Positions 47,432-59,522 of a stretch of DNA of 64,000 nt are shown piece after piece (the first letter of the stretch is position 1; each line of letters begins with the position of its first letter). The DNA comes from an uncultured Desulfuromonadales bacterium (lineage in GTDB: Bacteria; Desulfobacterota; Desulfuromonadia; Geobacterales; Pseudopelobacteraceae). Under the pieces are notes generated by a model. The model was not told the DNA's origin and made no database searches. It saw nothing but the letters and a program-made list of their open reading frames with translations. The stretch lies in contig CAIPTY010000015.1 in the NCBI GenBank assembly GCA_903868145.1, positions 62,001-126,000 on the forward strand. The letters run 5' to 3'. Both the position numbers and the translations under genes were made by a program.

Positions 47432-48785
47432 AAAACTCCTCCAGCGCCTGTTCCCCCACCTGGGACGACTTTATTTTCCATTTATCATGATTGATGACCA
47501 GCGCCACCAGGGCGATCTTCGGATTGTTCGCAGGGGCAAATGCTGCAAACCAGGAATAATGGCCGCGCGGGTCGCTGCCGTTGATGGATCCGGTTTTAGC
47601 GGCGATCTCCACATTGAGTAGTGGGCGGCCACGCCGGTCATGAAAGGCCTTTCGAGATGTTCCGCTGGTGACGGTACTGGAGAGCATGCGCCTGAGCGAT
47701 ACCGCTGTCTCGGGAGTAACCAGGCGGCGTACCTCCCGGAGGGTGAAGGTCTCCTGCTGCGTCCCTCGTGCGTCAGTTATGCTGTCGACCAGGCCGGGCG
47801 CCATCATCATCCCGCCATTGGCTATGGCAGCCATCATAACGGCGGCGTGCAGGGGTGATATTTTTACCTCCCGGTCGAGCCCTGCACCCATCAGCATCAA
47901 CTCCAGGCTGCCCTGGGGTTCGGCAGCCCTGCTTTCCCTGGCTGGCGTCCCCGGCAGGAGCGTCTGGTTAAAACCGAACCGGTTGACGCACTCCATGACG
48001 GAAGCTTTGCCGACGATATCACAGGCCAGGCGACCGTAAACCGGATTGATGGATTTGCCCATGGCGAATGTCACATCCATACGGTTATTTTTACCCCTGG
48101 GGGTTGCGGCCCATTTACGGGGATTCTCCGAGTAGGAGTTGCCACGGAACTCGATCACGGTTTCGGGCGTTATTTTTTTAGCCTCCAGGGCGGCCGAGGC
48201 GATAATGATCTTGAAGAGAGAGGCCATGGGGTAGAGTTCAAAAAAAGAACCCTGAGACCACGAGGGATCTGCGGATGAGTGGGACGTCATGGCCAGAATA
48301 CGTCCTGTCGCCGGCTCGATTGCCACAAATGCACCGTAGGGAACCTGGCTCTCCGCCAGAAAATCGTGGACACGTTTCTGCAAACCACCATTGATCGTGT
48401 AATGAAGCACCTGGCCATCCGCCGTCTTCGCCGTCAATTGATCAGAAGAACCTGTAGCACTTCCAAGGAGGTTACTGGCTGCTTCAAAGGTGCTGACCGG
48501 TGGGGCTTTTGCCGCCTCAGCTACAGAGCGAACCCATGAAGTGGCCCCCTTAACGGCTTTGGGAGTTTTCTGAAAGACGTAAACAGAGCATGGTGTCAGC
48601 GCCAGCACAACAGCAACAAACAGAAGGAGATACTTGAGCTGCTCGCGACGCTTGCCGGTGGGCATGGACAAACGCGGGAAAAATCGTCCCCCCGGGCGCT
48701 TGATTTTTCTATTTCCGTTACCGTATCGGGAAAAAGCGGTTTCGGGGGCACGTTTTCTTGAGGATAGATGTTTAAGTTCCTGCAT
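47421..48785 (-). CDS. Penicillin-binding protein (transpeptidase), membrane anchored
   Basis: This 454-residue protein has a basic N-terminus, one membrane segment (about residues 50-70), and a periplasmic penicillin-binding transpeptidase domain. The three active-site motifs are visible: SLFK (about 191), SIN (about 246) and KTG (about 392). There is no glycosyltransferase or large dimerisation domain, so it is a minimal class B-like enzyme that cross-links peptidoglycan. It lies 74 bases after the LOG gene on the same strand. Confidence 0.9.
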   Translation of the reverse strand: MQELKHLSSRKRAPETAFSRYGNGNRKIKRPGGRFFPRLSMPTGKRREQLKYLLLFVAVVLALTPCSVYVFQKTPKAVKGATSWVRSVAEAAKAPPVSTFEAASNLLGSATGSSDQLTAKTADGQVLHYTINGGLQKRVHDFLAESQVPYGAFVAIEPATGRILAMTSHSSADPSWSQGSFFELYPMASLFKIIIASAALEAKKITPETVIEFRGNSYSENPRKWAATPRGKNNRMDVTFAMGKSINPVYGRLACDIVGKASVMECVNRFGFNQTLLPGTPARESRAAEPQGSLELMLMGAGLDREVKISPLHAAVMMAAIANGGMMMAPGLVDSITDARGTQQETFTLREVRRLVTPETAVSLRRMLSSTVTSGTSRKAFHDRRGRPLLNVEIAAKTGSINGSDPRGHYSWFAAFAPANNPKIALVALVINHDKWKIKSSQVGEQALEEFFRR

Positions 48786-48859
48786 GGCATTCCGAGGTGT
48801 ACATGATGAGTTGAACTATACAGACAAGTCAGAGACTTTGTCAATCAATGAGGGCTTTG

Positions 48860-49888
48860 TCAGAACGTGTTAATTCGGTTGATAAATGCCATCAGCAGGC
48901 CGTAGTGGTGATGGTCGAAGAGCATGGAGATGCGTGGGAGCGCCACCAGATCAGGTTCGTCGAGCTCTTCGGGAAAGGCTTCGCAGGAGCGGATACCCTC
49001 TTTTCCCACCCGCAGCTCAGGGAACTCGTCTTCCAGCGTGGCGATATTCTGCGGCGAAAGCGGCGTATTGAGCCGGATCACCAGGCGGCGATCGATAAAT
49101 CGCATGGAGTGATAGACCCGGTAGAAGGTGTCGATGACCTCCACGGCCTCCTGCTCATTCTTGGTGATGGTGAAAAGTGAAAAGTCCTCACCCGAGATGA
49201 ATCCCTTGACCAGCAGGCTCTCCTTTATAAAATCGCAAAAACGCTCCCAGTACCCATCGGCGTCATCTATCAAAATCAAGGGTTTTGGTGATGTCTTGCC
49301 GGTCTGTATGAGCGTAAAGACTTCCATGGCCTCGTCCAGAGTGCCGAATCCCCCCGGAAAAACCGTTACGGCATCGGCCTCCTTGACGAAGGCGACCTTA
49401 CGGTTGAAGAAGTACTTGTAGGTCAGCAGTCGGGGATTTCGCATCATGACCGGATTGGGTTTCTGCTCAAAGGGAAGACGGATATTGACGGCGAACGAAT
49501 TCTCGCTCCCCGCCCCCTCGTTACCGGCCTGCATGATACCGGGGCCGCCGCCCGTAATGATCATGTATCCCTTATCCGCCAGGCTCTTGCTGAACCGGAT
49601 GCATTTCAGATACATTTCATCGTCTGGTCTGGTGCGCGCCGAGCCGAAAATGGTAACTTTTTTACGGTCACGGTACGGACCGAACACCCGTGCGGTGAAG
49701 CGCATCTCCCGCAGTGTGCGGTTGATCAGTTTCAGGTCGGCCAGATAATCGGTTTCCTGTCCTGTTTTAAGGGTGGAAAGCAGCATTTCACGGATGATCT
49801 GTGGCTGATGGATGTTGCCCGCAGTTTCGATCAGGCGGGTTATAAGTTCATCAATCGTCTGATTGTCGTGGGAGAAACTAGTCTCCAT
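48860..49888 (-). CDS. LOG family protein (Rossmann fold, lysine decarboxylase-like)
   Basis: This 342-residue protein has the LOG-family phosphate-binding motifs GGGPGIMQAGNEGA and PGGFGTLDE, found in cytokinin-activating phosphoribohydrolases and bacterial nucleotide 5'-monophosphate nucleosidases such as PpnN. Extra N- and C-terminal parts make it longer than plant-type LOG proteins. The ATG at 49888 follows GAGGTGG. Substrate use is inferred. Confidence 0.88.
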   Translation of the reverse strand: METSFSHDNQTIDELITRLIETAGNIHQPQIIREMLLSTLKTGQETDYLADLKLINRTLREMRFTARVFGPYRDRKKVTIFGSARTRPDDEMYLKCIRFSKSLADKGYMIITGGGPGIMQAGNEGAGSENSFAVNIRLPFEQKPNPVMMRNPRLLTYKYFFNRKVAFVKEADAVTVFPGGFGTLDEAMEVFTLIQTGKTSPKPLILIDDADGYWERFCDFIKESLLVKGFISGEDFSLFTITKNEQEAVEVIDTFYRVYHSMRFIDRRLVIRLNTPLSPQNIATLEDEFPELRVGKEGIRSCEAFPEELDEPDLVALPRISMLFDHHHYGLLMAFINRINTF

Positions 49889-50164
49889 TGACGCCACCTC
49901 AATGTTCTTGCTGGACTTGATTGGAGCGCTAAAGGTATCACAGGTTGCCTGCCATTGCAAATGCGGTGGAATCAAGAGATTTCGCTTTCGGTGGATCAAG
50001 CACTGTTTTTGATTTTATAAGTTGTTTGTGTCTACTCTACCCAGGAGCTAACCCTGCTTAAAACAAGCGCTTGCATTCGATCCTGACGTATAGTAGTATC
50101 CGCCTTCACGCCGCCTGTAGCGGCGTTTTACATGGAAATCACCTGGGTAAGGAGCTTCTCTGTC
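49889..50164. promoter_or_regulatory. Divergent intergenic region with leader hairpin before the PpiD-like gene
   Basis: This 276-base stretch has no gene. On the plus side a TATAGT box (50089) has no convincing -35. Downstream, ACGCCGC and GCGGCGT (50108-50126) form a seven-pair hairpin followed by TTTTA, in the leader before the start at 50165. It could act as an attenuator, or just as a weak remnant terminator. Confidence 0.4.
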
Positions 50165-51754
50165 ATGCTGGATGTCATGCGCAAGCAAAAAAACTCGATC
50201 ATCATCAAGGTTGTCTTTGTCATTATCGTTCTGTCGTTTGTCGGCACCATGTTCCTTGTATGGGGTGAGGGAAGAAGCGGCATGCGGGGAGGCAGTCTCG
50301 GGTATGCCGCCAAGGTCGACGGCAGCAAGATCACCCTGGAAGAATACCAGAGTTCCTATCAGCGTATCCGCAACATCTACCAGCAGATTTATGGTCAATC
50401 CCTGCCGGCCGATATGGAGAAGACGCTGGGGCTGAGAAAAATGGCGCTCGACAGCCTGATCGACAACTTTCTGGTCAGGAAGGAAGCCAAGACCATGGGG
50501 ATTACGGTTTCCAAGGAAGATGTGTCGAACGCCATTGCCGCCATGCCCACATTCCAGAAAGACGGCGCCTTCAGTTTTGATCTCTATATCCAGTTATTGA
50601 AAAGCAACCGCATGACCCCAAAGGATTTTGAGGTGGGGCAGAAGGATGAACTCATCCTCAAGAAGGCCCGCCAGGCCATAAAGGACAAGGCAACTGTCAG
50701 TGATGAAGAGGCTCTGGCTCGCTTCAAAAGGGATAACGACAAGGTAGAGCTTGAGTATGCCGCATTTGCCCCCATGGATGTGATTGGGGAGGTAAAGCTG
50801 ACCGATGCCGACCTGAATGACTATCTGCAAAAGAATCAGGCCGAATTCAAGACACCCGAGAAGGTCTCTGTTTCCTACATTCTGCTTGATCCCGCGAGCC
50901 AGGCGTCCAAACTGACGGTGACGGAAGATGAGATTCAGACCTACTACCAGAAAAACATCGACAAGTTCCAGGGTAAGGATGGCATCCAGCCGCTGAAGGA
51001 CGTCAAGGAGAGAGCCAGGGCGGAAGCACTGAAGCAGAAGGGCGCCAAGCAGGCTTTTGAGCTGGCCGCCGACACCCTGTACAAGAATATCAAGTCCGGT
51101 GATCTGAATCTGATAGCCGGACAGCTCAAGCTGAAAATCCAGGAGACCCCCGTCTTTGCAGCAGCGAACCCTGCCGAGTCTCTGGCCGGAGAGGCCGCCG
51201 TTATCAAGAAGGCCTTTGAACTGAAACAAGGTGAACTTGGCGGACCGGTAGAGACTGCCAAAGGTATATACATCCTTAAGATAAAAGAGCGCAAAGAGGC
51301 CGTTGTGCCCCCGTTGTCCGAGATCAAGGCTGCCGTAGAGCAGAAAGCCAGAGGGGTGAAGTCTGTGGAGCTGGCTCAGAAAAAGACTGAAGATGCCGCC
51401 AGACAGCTTGTATCAAAGGCGACCATCAAGACGCAACCTACCGGTAGTTTTGCTTATTCAGCTCAAGGCGATGTACCGGGCATCGGCAATTCCCCCGATT
51501 TGATGGAAGCCGCCTTCAAGCTGACCCCGGCCTCTCCCGCAGCCGCAACCCCCTTCAAGGTCGGAGGTCGCTGGTATGCCGTGCGCCTCAAACAGCGTAC
51601 TGAGGCTCCCAAGGCGGATTTCGACAAGACCCGTGAAGAGCTGAAAAAGAAAATGCTCCCCAGGAAGCAGGAAGAAACTCTGGAAAATTGGATCAAGGAT
51701 CTCAGAACAAAGGTAAAAATCGAAATCAACCAGGCGCTTATCGCGGATAAATAG
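50165..51754 (+). CDS. PpiD/SurA-like membrane-anchored folding protein
   Basis: This 529-residue protein has a short cytoplasmic start ([10 protein letters not shown]), one membrane segment (about 12-32) and a large periplasmic part. A SurA_N-like region (about 55-215) is followed by a parvulin-like region that seems interrupted by a Lys/Ala-rich coiled stretch (about 290-340). This is the PpiD layout: a chaperone near the SecYEG exit helping new envelope proteins. Whether isomerase activity remains is unclear. The ATG at 50165 follows AAGGAG; purC begins 11 bases after its stop. Confidence 0.85.
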   Translation: MLDVMRKQKNSIIIKVVFVIIVLSFVGTMFLVWGEGRSGMRGGSLGYAAKVDGSKITLEEYQSSYQRIRNIYQQIYGQSLPADMEKTLGLRKMALDSLIDNFLVRKEAKTMGITVSKEDVSNAIAAMPTFQKDGAFSFDLYIQLLKSNRMTPKDFEVGQKDELILKKARQAIKDKATVSDEEALARFKRDNDKVELEYAAFAPMDVIGEVKLTDADLNDYLQKNQAEFKTPEKVSVSYILLDPASQASKLTVTEDEIQTYYQKNIDKFQGKDGIQPLKDVKERARAEALKQKGAKQAFELAADTLYKNIKSGDLNLIAGQLKLKIQETPVFAAANPAESLAGEAAVIKKAFELKQGELGGPVETAKGIYILKIKERKEAVVPPLSEIKAAVEQKARGVKSVELAQKKTEDAARQLVSKATIKTQPTGSFAYSAQGDVPGIGNSPDLMEAAFKLTPASPAAATPFKVGGRWYAVRLKQRTEAPKADFDKTREELKKKMLPRKQEETLENWIKDLRTKVKIEINQALIADK

Positions 51755-51764
51755 GAGGATTAAT

Positions 51765-52655
51765 ATGTCACAACTTGTCATGCAGACAGATTTTCCCGGC
51801 CTTAACCTGACCGCCCGTGGCAAGGTGCGAGACATCTACGATCTGGGCGATACCCTGCTAATGGTCACGACTGATCGCATCTCGGCCTTTGATGTCATCA
51901 TGAATGAGCCAATCCCGGACAAGGGCTTTGTACTGACCCAGATTTCGGCTTTCTGGTTCCGCCAGATGGCGGATATTGTCCCCAATCACATCATCTCGAC
52001 CGATGTGGCCGAGTATCCTGCCGTGTGTCAACCCTACGCGGAGGTGCTGAAGGGTCGCTCAATGTGGGTGAGGAAGGCACAACCGCTGGCTGCCGAGTGC
52101 ATCGTGCGCGGGTACGTGTCCGGTTCCGGCTGGAAGGATTATAAGGCAAACGGATCCATCTGCGGCATTCAACTACCGTCGGGACTCAAGGAGTCCGACC
52201 GTCTGGCGGAACCTATATTCACGCCATCAACCAAGGCCGAACTCGGCACCCATGACGAGAATATCTCTTTTGATCAGATGGTTGCGCAGTGTGGTCGCGA
52301 TCTGGCTGAGCAGGCGCGTGACTACACCCTGAAGATCTATTCCCGTGCCCGTGACCTGGCTGCCGGGAAGGGGATCATCATCGCCGATACCAAGTTCGAG
52401 TTTGGCGTTTTTGAAGACAGGCTGATCATTATCGATGAGTGCATGACCCCGGACTCCAGCCGTTTCTGGCCGCAGGATCAGTATCAGCCAGGGGGGGCGC
52501 AGCCCAGTTTTGACAAGCAGTTCCTGCGGGACTATCTGGAAACCCTCGACTGGGGCAAGACCGCTCCGGCGCCTCCGCTGCCGGCCGAGATTATTGAAAA
52601 GACCGCCCAGAAATACCGGGAGGCGCTGCACCGTATTGCCGGAATAACGGTTTAG
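51765..52655 (+). CDS. purC: Phosphoribosylaminoimidazole-succinocarboxamide synthase
   Basis: This 296-residue SAICAR synthetase condenses CAIR with aspartate in purine synthesis, using [14 protein letters not shown] at the start, [32 protein letters not shown] and the C-terminal [13 protein letters not shown] are diagnostic. It is the long yeast-type form rather than the 240-residue E. coli type. A strong AGGAGG precedes the ATG. Confidence 0.98.
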   Translation: MSQLVMQTDFPGLNLTARGKVRDIYDLGDTLLMVTTDRISAFDVIMNEPIPDKGFVLTQISAFWFRQMADIVPNHIISTDVAEYPAVCQPYAEVLKGRSMWVRKAQPLAAECIVRGYVSGSGWKDYKANGSICGIQLPSGLKESDRLAEPIFTPSTKAELGTHDENISFDQMVAQCGRDLAEQARDYTLKIYSRARDLAAGKGIIIADTKFEFGVFEDRLIIIDECMTPDSSRFWPQDQYQPGGAQPSFDKQFLRDYLETLDWGKTAPAPPLPAEIIEKTAQKYREALHRIAGITV

Positions 52656-52720
52656 CCTGAAAAGAGGTGCGTGCTGCCGCGTGCACCAGCGCTGTTTTTG
52701 AGAAAATTATTCTGCCGCGC

Positions 52721-52748
52721 TGGAAAATTCAAAACCCTGTGTTATACT
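52721..52748 (+). promoter_or_regulatory. Candidate promoter for the SAP mini-protein
   Basis: TGGAAA (52721) and TATACT (52743) lie 16 bases apart, about 58 bases before the ATG of the small SAP gene. The -10 box is close to consensus and the -35 is moderate. Confidence 0.5.
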
Positions 52749-52806
52749 TCCGTTGTGCAGCGCAGATGCCTGCATCGACCTTACAGGGAGAGGAAGGGAC
52801 AGCGAC

Positions 52807-52986
52807 ATGAAACTGGACCAGATAAAGGTAATCGCCGCCCAGCATGGTATCAAGGCGGGGAAGATGAAGAAAGCAGATCTGGTGCGAGCCATTCAGCAGG
52901 CCGAAAAAAACGATTCCTGCTTTGATACGGGCCAGGCAGGCAGTTGCGGGCAGGACGCTTGCCTGTGGCGCGAGGACTGCGGCTGA
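52807..52986 (+). CDS. SAP-domain mini-protein with a C-terminal cysteine motif
   Basis: This 59-residue protein combines a SAP/Rho-N-like helical nucleic-acid-binding motif (residues 1-33, VIAAQHGIKAGKMKKADLVRAI) with a cysteine cluster, Cys38, Cys47, Cys52 and Cys58 (spacing C-x8-C-x4-C-x5-C), that could bind zinc or another metal. GAGAGGAAGGGA precedes the ATG. Similar small proteins occur, from memory, in other Geobacter genomes; the function is unknown. Confidence 0.82.
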   Translation: MKLDQIKVIAAQHGIKAGKMKKADLVRAIQQAEKNDSCFDTGQAGSCGQDACLWREDCG

Positions 52987-53121
52987 GCAGTGAATTGCTG
53001 AACCAAATTTCCTGAAACGACAGCGTCAGACAGCAGCCTGTTTTTCCGCGCACCCAGGCACCTTCTGCGGTTCAACTCCTGTTTGGGTCGTAGAAGACGA
53101 TCCTTTCTGCCACATCGCCCG

Positions 53122-55554
53122 TCACTTGCCATCTGCAGCCTTGCGCGATTTTGTCCTGTGCCCGTCCTCCTCAGCCTGCATACATTCCGACATCGTTTTT
53201 AATCGTTCATCAACCAGATGGAAGATGCTCTTTTTGGGGAACTTGCCGCGTTTGTCGAGTTGCCCTGCTTTGACGCCCGTCAGGATTTCGATCCCCTGCT
53301 CGATAGTCTCCACACTCCAGACATGAAACTTCCCGCCTGCAACAGCCTCTTGCACTTCATCATTCAGCATAAGGTGCCGCTCATTGGCCTTGGGAATAAT
53401 AACCCCCTGGTGACCGGTCAGCCCCTGTGCGGAACAGACGGCAAAGAAACCTTCTATCTTGAAATTTACGCCCCCGATCGGTTGTATCATGCCGCGCTGG
53501 TTGACACTGCCGGTTACGGCAATGTCCTGTCTGATCGGCACACCTGAAAGCGCCGACAGCAGGGCGTACAGCTCGGTGGATGAGGCGCTGTCCCCCTCGA
53601 TGCCGTCGTATGACTGCTCGAAACAGATGGAAGCGGACAGCGACAGGGGGCGCTCTGTGGCGAAGGTGCCCCCCAGAAAACCCGTAAGTATCATCACCCC
53701 CTTGTCATGGATCGGCCCGGAGAGTTTAACTTCGCGCTCGATATTGACCATGCCGGCCTGGCCGGTATAGACCCGTGCGGTGATGCGGGATGGACGCCCG
53801 AAGGTATGATCCCCCAGAGTGATCACCGAAAGACCGTTGATCTGGCCGACCACCGTGCCATCCGTATCAACCATGATCGTACCGTCTTCGAACAGTTCGT
53901 GCATGCGCTCCTCGATGCGGTTGACCCGGTACTCCTTTTCCTCGACTGCCCTGAGCACATCAGTCCCCGTCACCAGGGCATGGCCGTCCTTCCTGGCCCA
54001 GAAACTTGCTTCGCGTATGAAATCGGCAATTTCCATGAAGTGTGAGGAAAATTTATGCTGGTCCTCCACCATGCGTGAGGTCTGCTCCAGCAGGCGGGAG
54101 ACGCCGCTGCGGTCGAAGTGCAAAAGATTCTCGCTGCGGCAGAGCGTGGCAACGAACAGGGCGTAGTCACGCATGATCTCGGGGGTGCGGGTAAGGCGGC
54201 TGTCAAATTCCGCTTTGACCTTGAAGAACTTGCGATAATCCGGATCGCGGTGGAACAGCAGGTAATAGATCCAGGGCGTTCCGATCAGGATTATCTTGGT
54301 TTGCAGCGGAACGGCCTCAGGTTTGAGTGTCACCATCGTCATGAAGCGGTACTGTTCCAGAACATCCTCGATCCTGATCTCGCCGGTGCGGATGCAGCGT
54401 TTGAGAGCGTCCCAAACGTACGGATTGATCAAAACCTCGTGGGCGTCGATCACCAGATATCCACCATTGGCGCGGTGCAGCGCACCGGCCCGGATCATTG
54501 TGAAATCGGTCACTGCCGCTCCGCCATACTGCATGGCATGTTCGATGCGGCCAAACAGGTTATTATAGGTGGGGTTCGATTCAAACACCACCGGGGATCC
54601 GGCAGTCTCCCTGTTGTCGACCAGCACGTTGACGTCGAAACGCTCGAAGGTCGGTTCCTGGCGGGCCATCTTGATGCCCGGAATCTGTGGCTGGTTGGCC
54701 TGCGGCTTAAAATCGTCCAGGCTGTTCAGTATGTCCTCCTGAACGGCCTCCAGATAGGATATTACCTTGTCCAGACCGGCGTATTTTTTCCGGAGCGGAT
54801 CCAGGCGGTGCCCCAGGCAGGACATCCCCAGATCACGATCCGCCTTGAAAAGCGCTTCCTTGGTCTCCTTCTCGTTGTCACGGACATTTCTCAGTACCTC
54901 ATTCAGCTTTTCGGACAGCTTTTTACCGGTCAGGTCCAGCTTTTCCCGTTTTTTCTCCGTCAGCGCATCGTATTCCTCCTGGGTGTAGTTGCGACCACTC
55001 TTCAGGGGGACAATCACCAACCCTGAAACCGTTCGCTGCAGGGCGAACCCCTGTTGCTCAGCATTCTTTTCCAACTCGTGGAACAGGTCGTTGTTGCATT
55101 TCTGGTTCTCGTTCAGGATTTCTGAACGGTGCGACTCGTAATCAGGGCTTTCCAGGGCCTTGGGAATATCCTTTTTGAAAGCCTCCACCAGTTCCTTCAT
55201 GTCTGTTGCGAGTTCGCCACCCATCCCGGCCGGAAGCGAGAGGGAAACTGATGAGTCACTGTCCTTAAAGTTGTTGACGTAGAGCCAGTCGCATGGTTTT
55301 GGTTCGTCAGCGGCACGTTTCTGGAGAATATTGCGGATGGTGGAGGTGCGGCTGGTTCCGGTCTCACCGGCAATGTAGAGGTTAAAGCCGGTTTCCTCCA
55401 TCCCCAGGCCGAACTCGATGGCACGCAGCGCGCGCTTCTGGCCGATGGCACAGTCCAGGTCGGGCAGTTCCTCAGTGGTCTCAAAGTCGAACAGGTCAGT
55501 GTCACAGGTCCAGCAGAGGTTTTCCACAGGTATGCAGCAGTTCTTGAGTGCCAT
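53122..55554 (-). CDS. Lon-related AAA protease (LonB/LonC-like) with altered Walker A
   Basis: This 810-residue protein of the Lon-related group (COG1067 type) has an AAA-like region in two parts split by a coiled-coil insertion (about 150-280) and a C-terminal Ser-Lys protease domain. The catalytic serine is in EGDSASSTE (about residue 652) and the lysine in NFKIEGFF (about 698). The Walker A loop reads GETGTSRT (63-70): the usual Gly-Lys is Ser-Arg. ATP use may therefore be weak or absent, or arginine may be tolerated in this group. The ATG at 55554 follows GAAGGAG. Confidence 0.9.
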   Translation of the reverse strand: MALKNCCIPVENLCWTCDTDLFDFETTEELPDLDCAIGQKRALRAIEFGLGMEETGFNLYIAGETGTSRTSTIRNILQKRAADEPKPCDWLYVNNFKDSDSSVSLSLPAGMGGELATDMKELVEAFKKDIPKALESPDYESHRSEILNENQKCNNDLFHELEKNAEQQGFALQRTVSGLVIVPLKSGRNYTQEEYDALTEKKREKLDLTGKKLSEKLNEVLRNVRDNEKETKEALFKADRDLGMSCLGHRLDPLRKKYAGLDKVISYLEAVQEDILNSLDDFKPQANQPQIPGIKMARQEPTFERFDVNVLVDNRETAGSPVVFESNPTYNNLFGRIEHAMQYGGAAVTDFTMIRAGALHRANGGYLVIDAHEVLINPYVWDALKRCIRTGEIRIEDVLEQYRFMTMVTLKPEAVPLQTKIILIGTPWIYYLLFHRDPDYRKFFKVKAEFDSRLTRTPEIMRDYALFVATLCRSENLLHFDRSGVSRLLEQTSRMVEDQHKFSSHFMEIADFIREASFWARKDGHALVTGTDVLRAVEEKEYRVNRIEERMHELFEDGTIMVDTDGTVVGQINGLSVITLGDHTFGRPSRITARVYTGQAGMVNIEREVKLSGPIHDKGVMILTGFLGGTFATERPLSLSASICFEQSYDGIEGDSASSTELYALLSALSGVPIRQDIAVTGSVNQRGMIQPIGGVNFKIEGFFAVCSAQGLTGHQGVIIPKANERHLMLNDEVQEAVAGGKFHVWSVETIEQGIEILTGVKAGQLDKRGKFPKKSIFHLVDERLKTMSECMQAEEDGHRTKSRKAADGK

Positions 55555-55637
55555 CAAAGACTCCTTCAAATAATTAGTGACTCCCTGGTTTTAGGCGAGG
55601 TCGCCCCGGTTTTAGTTGCTTTGTGAATCCAGATTCA

Positions 55638-56438
55638 TCACGCGATACAACTGCCGTTGTCCGCATGTCGGTCGATTGTCGCGACAGCCAGCGCTAGGGC
55701 CTCTGCAGCCGCCTCGTCGACGGGAATCGTCGCTGCCAGGGCTGCGATATGACCGCGTTGCTGCAACAGGCGGTAGGATGAGCGGAAGTTCAGATCATAG
55801 ACCCAGGATATTTGCAGCAGCTTGAAATCGTTCAGCGTCCTGACATCCTCCAGGCGGATGACCCGACCGGCGGCAAGCTCGCTGACACAGGCCGGAGTCA
55901 CCTCGGGGAGATCGGAAAAACCGAGCGTTACCGCCGATGGGCGCAGGTTATCCGGCTGACGGAAGTAATCCAGAAAAACCCGCCAGATGTCCAGTTTGTC
56001 GGCATCGCGTATCAGGCGGATAAAGAGCGGTGTCGGCGATCTGAAACGAAGCGGCAGCGCCAGCAGATTGTGAAAGCGGATCGCTTCTTCGATCAGCAGC
56101 CGTTCAGCAGGCGAGAGTCCTTTGAGAATATCCTGTTTGCGAAGCACCTCTATTCCAAGGCGTGCATGGTTGTCGGAATCACTGTCGCGGAATGTTCGCC
56201 AGCGTCGAAACTGGGGAAAGCGCCCCACATCGTGCAGCAGCGCGACCGCATCGGCGATTCGGGCCTCGTCAGCTCCCACTTCCTCACCTGCCGCCAGGAG
56301 CCCCATAACCTCGCATACCTTGCGGGTGTGTTCCATCTTGAGCAGGATGTTTCTGTGCCCTTCCTCGTCGATATCATCAAAGGTCTGGACGTAGGTGTCA
56401 AACCAGTGGTGGAGTCTGTCCAGTTGCGTTTGATCCAT
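55638..56438 (-). CDS. HD domain phosphohydrolase
   Basis: This 266-residue protein has an HD-type metal-dependent phosphohydrolase domain: His37 in KMEHTRKV, His69-Asp70 in LLHDVGRFPQF, a downstream IRFHNLLALPL and a later RDADKLDIWR. No partner domain is visible and the substrate (nucleotide or second messenger) is unknown. The ATG at 56438 has AGGAAC six bases upstream. It is divergent from ligA. Confidence 0.85.
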   Translation of the reverse strand: MDQTQLDRLHHWFDTYVQTFDDIDEEGHRNILLKMEHTRKVCEVMGLLAAGEEVGADEARIADAVALLHDVGRFPQFRRWRTFRDSDSDNHARLGIEVLRKQDILKGLSPAERLLIEEAIRFHNLLALPLRFRSPTPLFIRLIRDADKLDIWRVFLDYFRQPDNLRPSAVTLGFSDLPEVTPACVSELAAGRVIRLEDVRTLNDFKLLQISWVYDLNFRSSYRLLQQRGHIAALAATIPVDEAAAEALALAVATIDRHADNGSCIA

Positions 56439-56479
56439 GGCTGTTCCTGGTAAGGGGATGATTGAAATTATGCGCATAA

Positions 56480-58561
<2,082 letters not shown>

Positions 58562-58602
58562 TACTAAAACAGTTTGACTGTTGAAACAGAAAGGAACGGT
58601 GC

Positions 58603-59505
58603 TTGGACAAGGCAGCGATGATGATCAAGGCCAGAAGGCTGGTCAGGGATGTGGACGATCTCCCTACTATCCCGGTGATTGTTTCAAAGATAATCGGCAT
58701 GCTTGATGAAGGCGATGCCGATTCCGATGCGATTGCTGATCTGATGCTCTCGGATCAGGTGCTGGCGGCCCGTATTGTCCGCCTGGTAAACTCTCCACTG
58801 TACCGCCCCGCCTCGGAGATAACCTCGGTAAAGAGGGCGTTGATGTACCTGGGTTTCAAAAGCGTGCGCGAGATGCTTCAGACCAGCTACTTTGTCAACG
58901 CCTTCAAGGGTCGCAAAGAGGCCTTTGACATCAGAATCTTCTGGATCCACTCATTTACCGTTGGAGCCATCTCCCGGCGTATCGCCGGCAAGGTGGGCTA
59001 TCACGACGACGAAAAAGCCCATCTTGTGGGGATCATCCACGATATCGGCAAGGTATTCCTTGGCCATTACTGCACGGATGAATATGCCGCCATGCTTGAA
59101 ACGATCCGCGAGCGGCCTGTTACGACGTATCAGGCGGAGATCGAGGCCTTCGGCACCAGTCATTGCGAAGTAGGGCTCTGTCTTGCCCAGCGCTGGGGTT
59201 TTCCACCGGTCTACACTGATATTATTTCACACCACCACAACTCGGTAATGGCCACGGAGGATCCGCTCCTGACCGCGGTCGTCACCCTGGCCGATTATTG
59301 CAGCCTGATCCGCACACCCGCGAGCGGTATTGCCCAGGCCACAGAAGCCGGCCATTCGGAGGAGAGCGCCTGGTCTGTCCTCAGACAGTTGAGCAACAAG
59401 CCGTTGCCTGGGGATTTCAAGGATTTCATGCTACAGCTTGATGGCGATTTTGAGGCGACGTCAAATGAGGTCAGGCAACTGTTTGACAGTATGGCCGTAC
59501 GTTAA
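58603..59505 (+). CDS. HDOD domain protein
   Basis: This 300-residue protein consists mostly of an HDOD domain, a non-hydrolytic relative of HD used in bacterial signalling. VDDLPTIPVIVSKIIGML and the later LVGIIHDIGKVFLGHYC followed by ISHHHN are typical, and the VLAARIVRLVNSPLY helix is conserved. The start is TTG at 58603, eight bases after AAAGGAA. No attached sensor domain is present. It lies 41 bases after ligA and 17 before the DUF1847 gene. Confidence 0.87.
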   Translation: MDKAAMMIKARRLVRDVDDLPTIPVIVSKIIGMLDEGDADSDAIADLMLSDQVLAARIVRLVNSPLYRPASEITSVKRALMYLGFKSVREMLQTSYFVNAFKGRKEAFDIRIFWIHSFTVGAISRRIAGKVGYHDDEKAHLVGIIHDIGKVFLGHYCTDEYAAMLETIRERPVTTYQAEIEAFGTSHCEVGLCLAQRWGFPPVYTDIISHHHNSVMATEDPLLTAVVTLADYCSLIRTPASGIAQATEAGHSEESAWSVLRQLSNKPLPGDFKDFMLQLDGDFEATSNEVRQLFDSMAVR

Positions 59506-59522
59506 TTTTACGGGAGGTAATC

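Noticed and set aside
52987-53121. Gap between the convergent SAP and Lon-like genes
   Set aside because: I looked for a terminator or small RNA gene; only weak GC stretches are visible and no convincing hairpin with a T-run.
54118-55026. 302-codon plus-strand frame opposite the Lon-like protease
   Set aside because: Fully antisense, no ribosome site, no domain; the protease frame has clear catalytic motifs.
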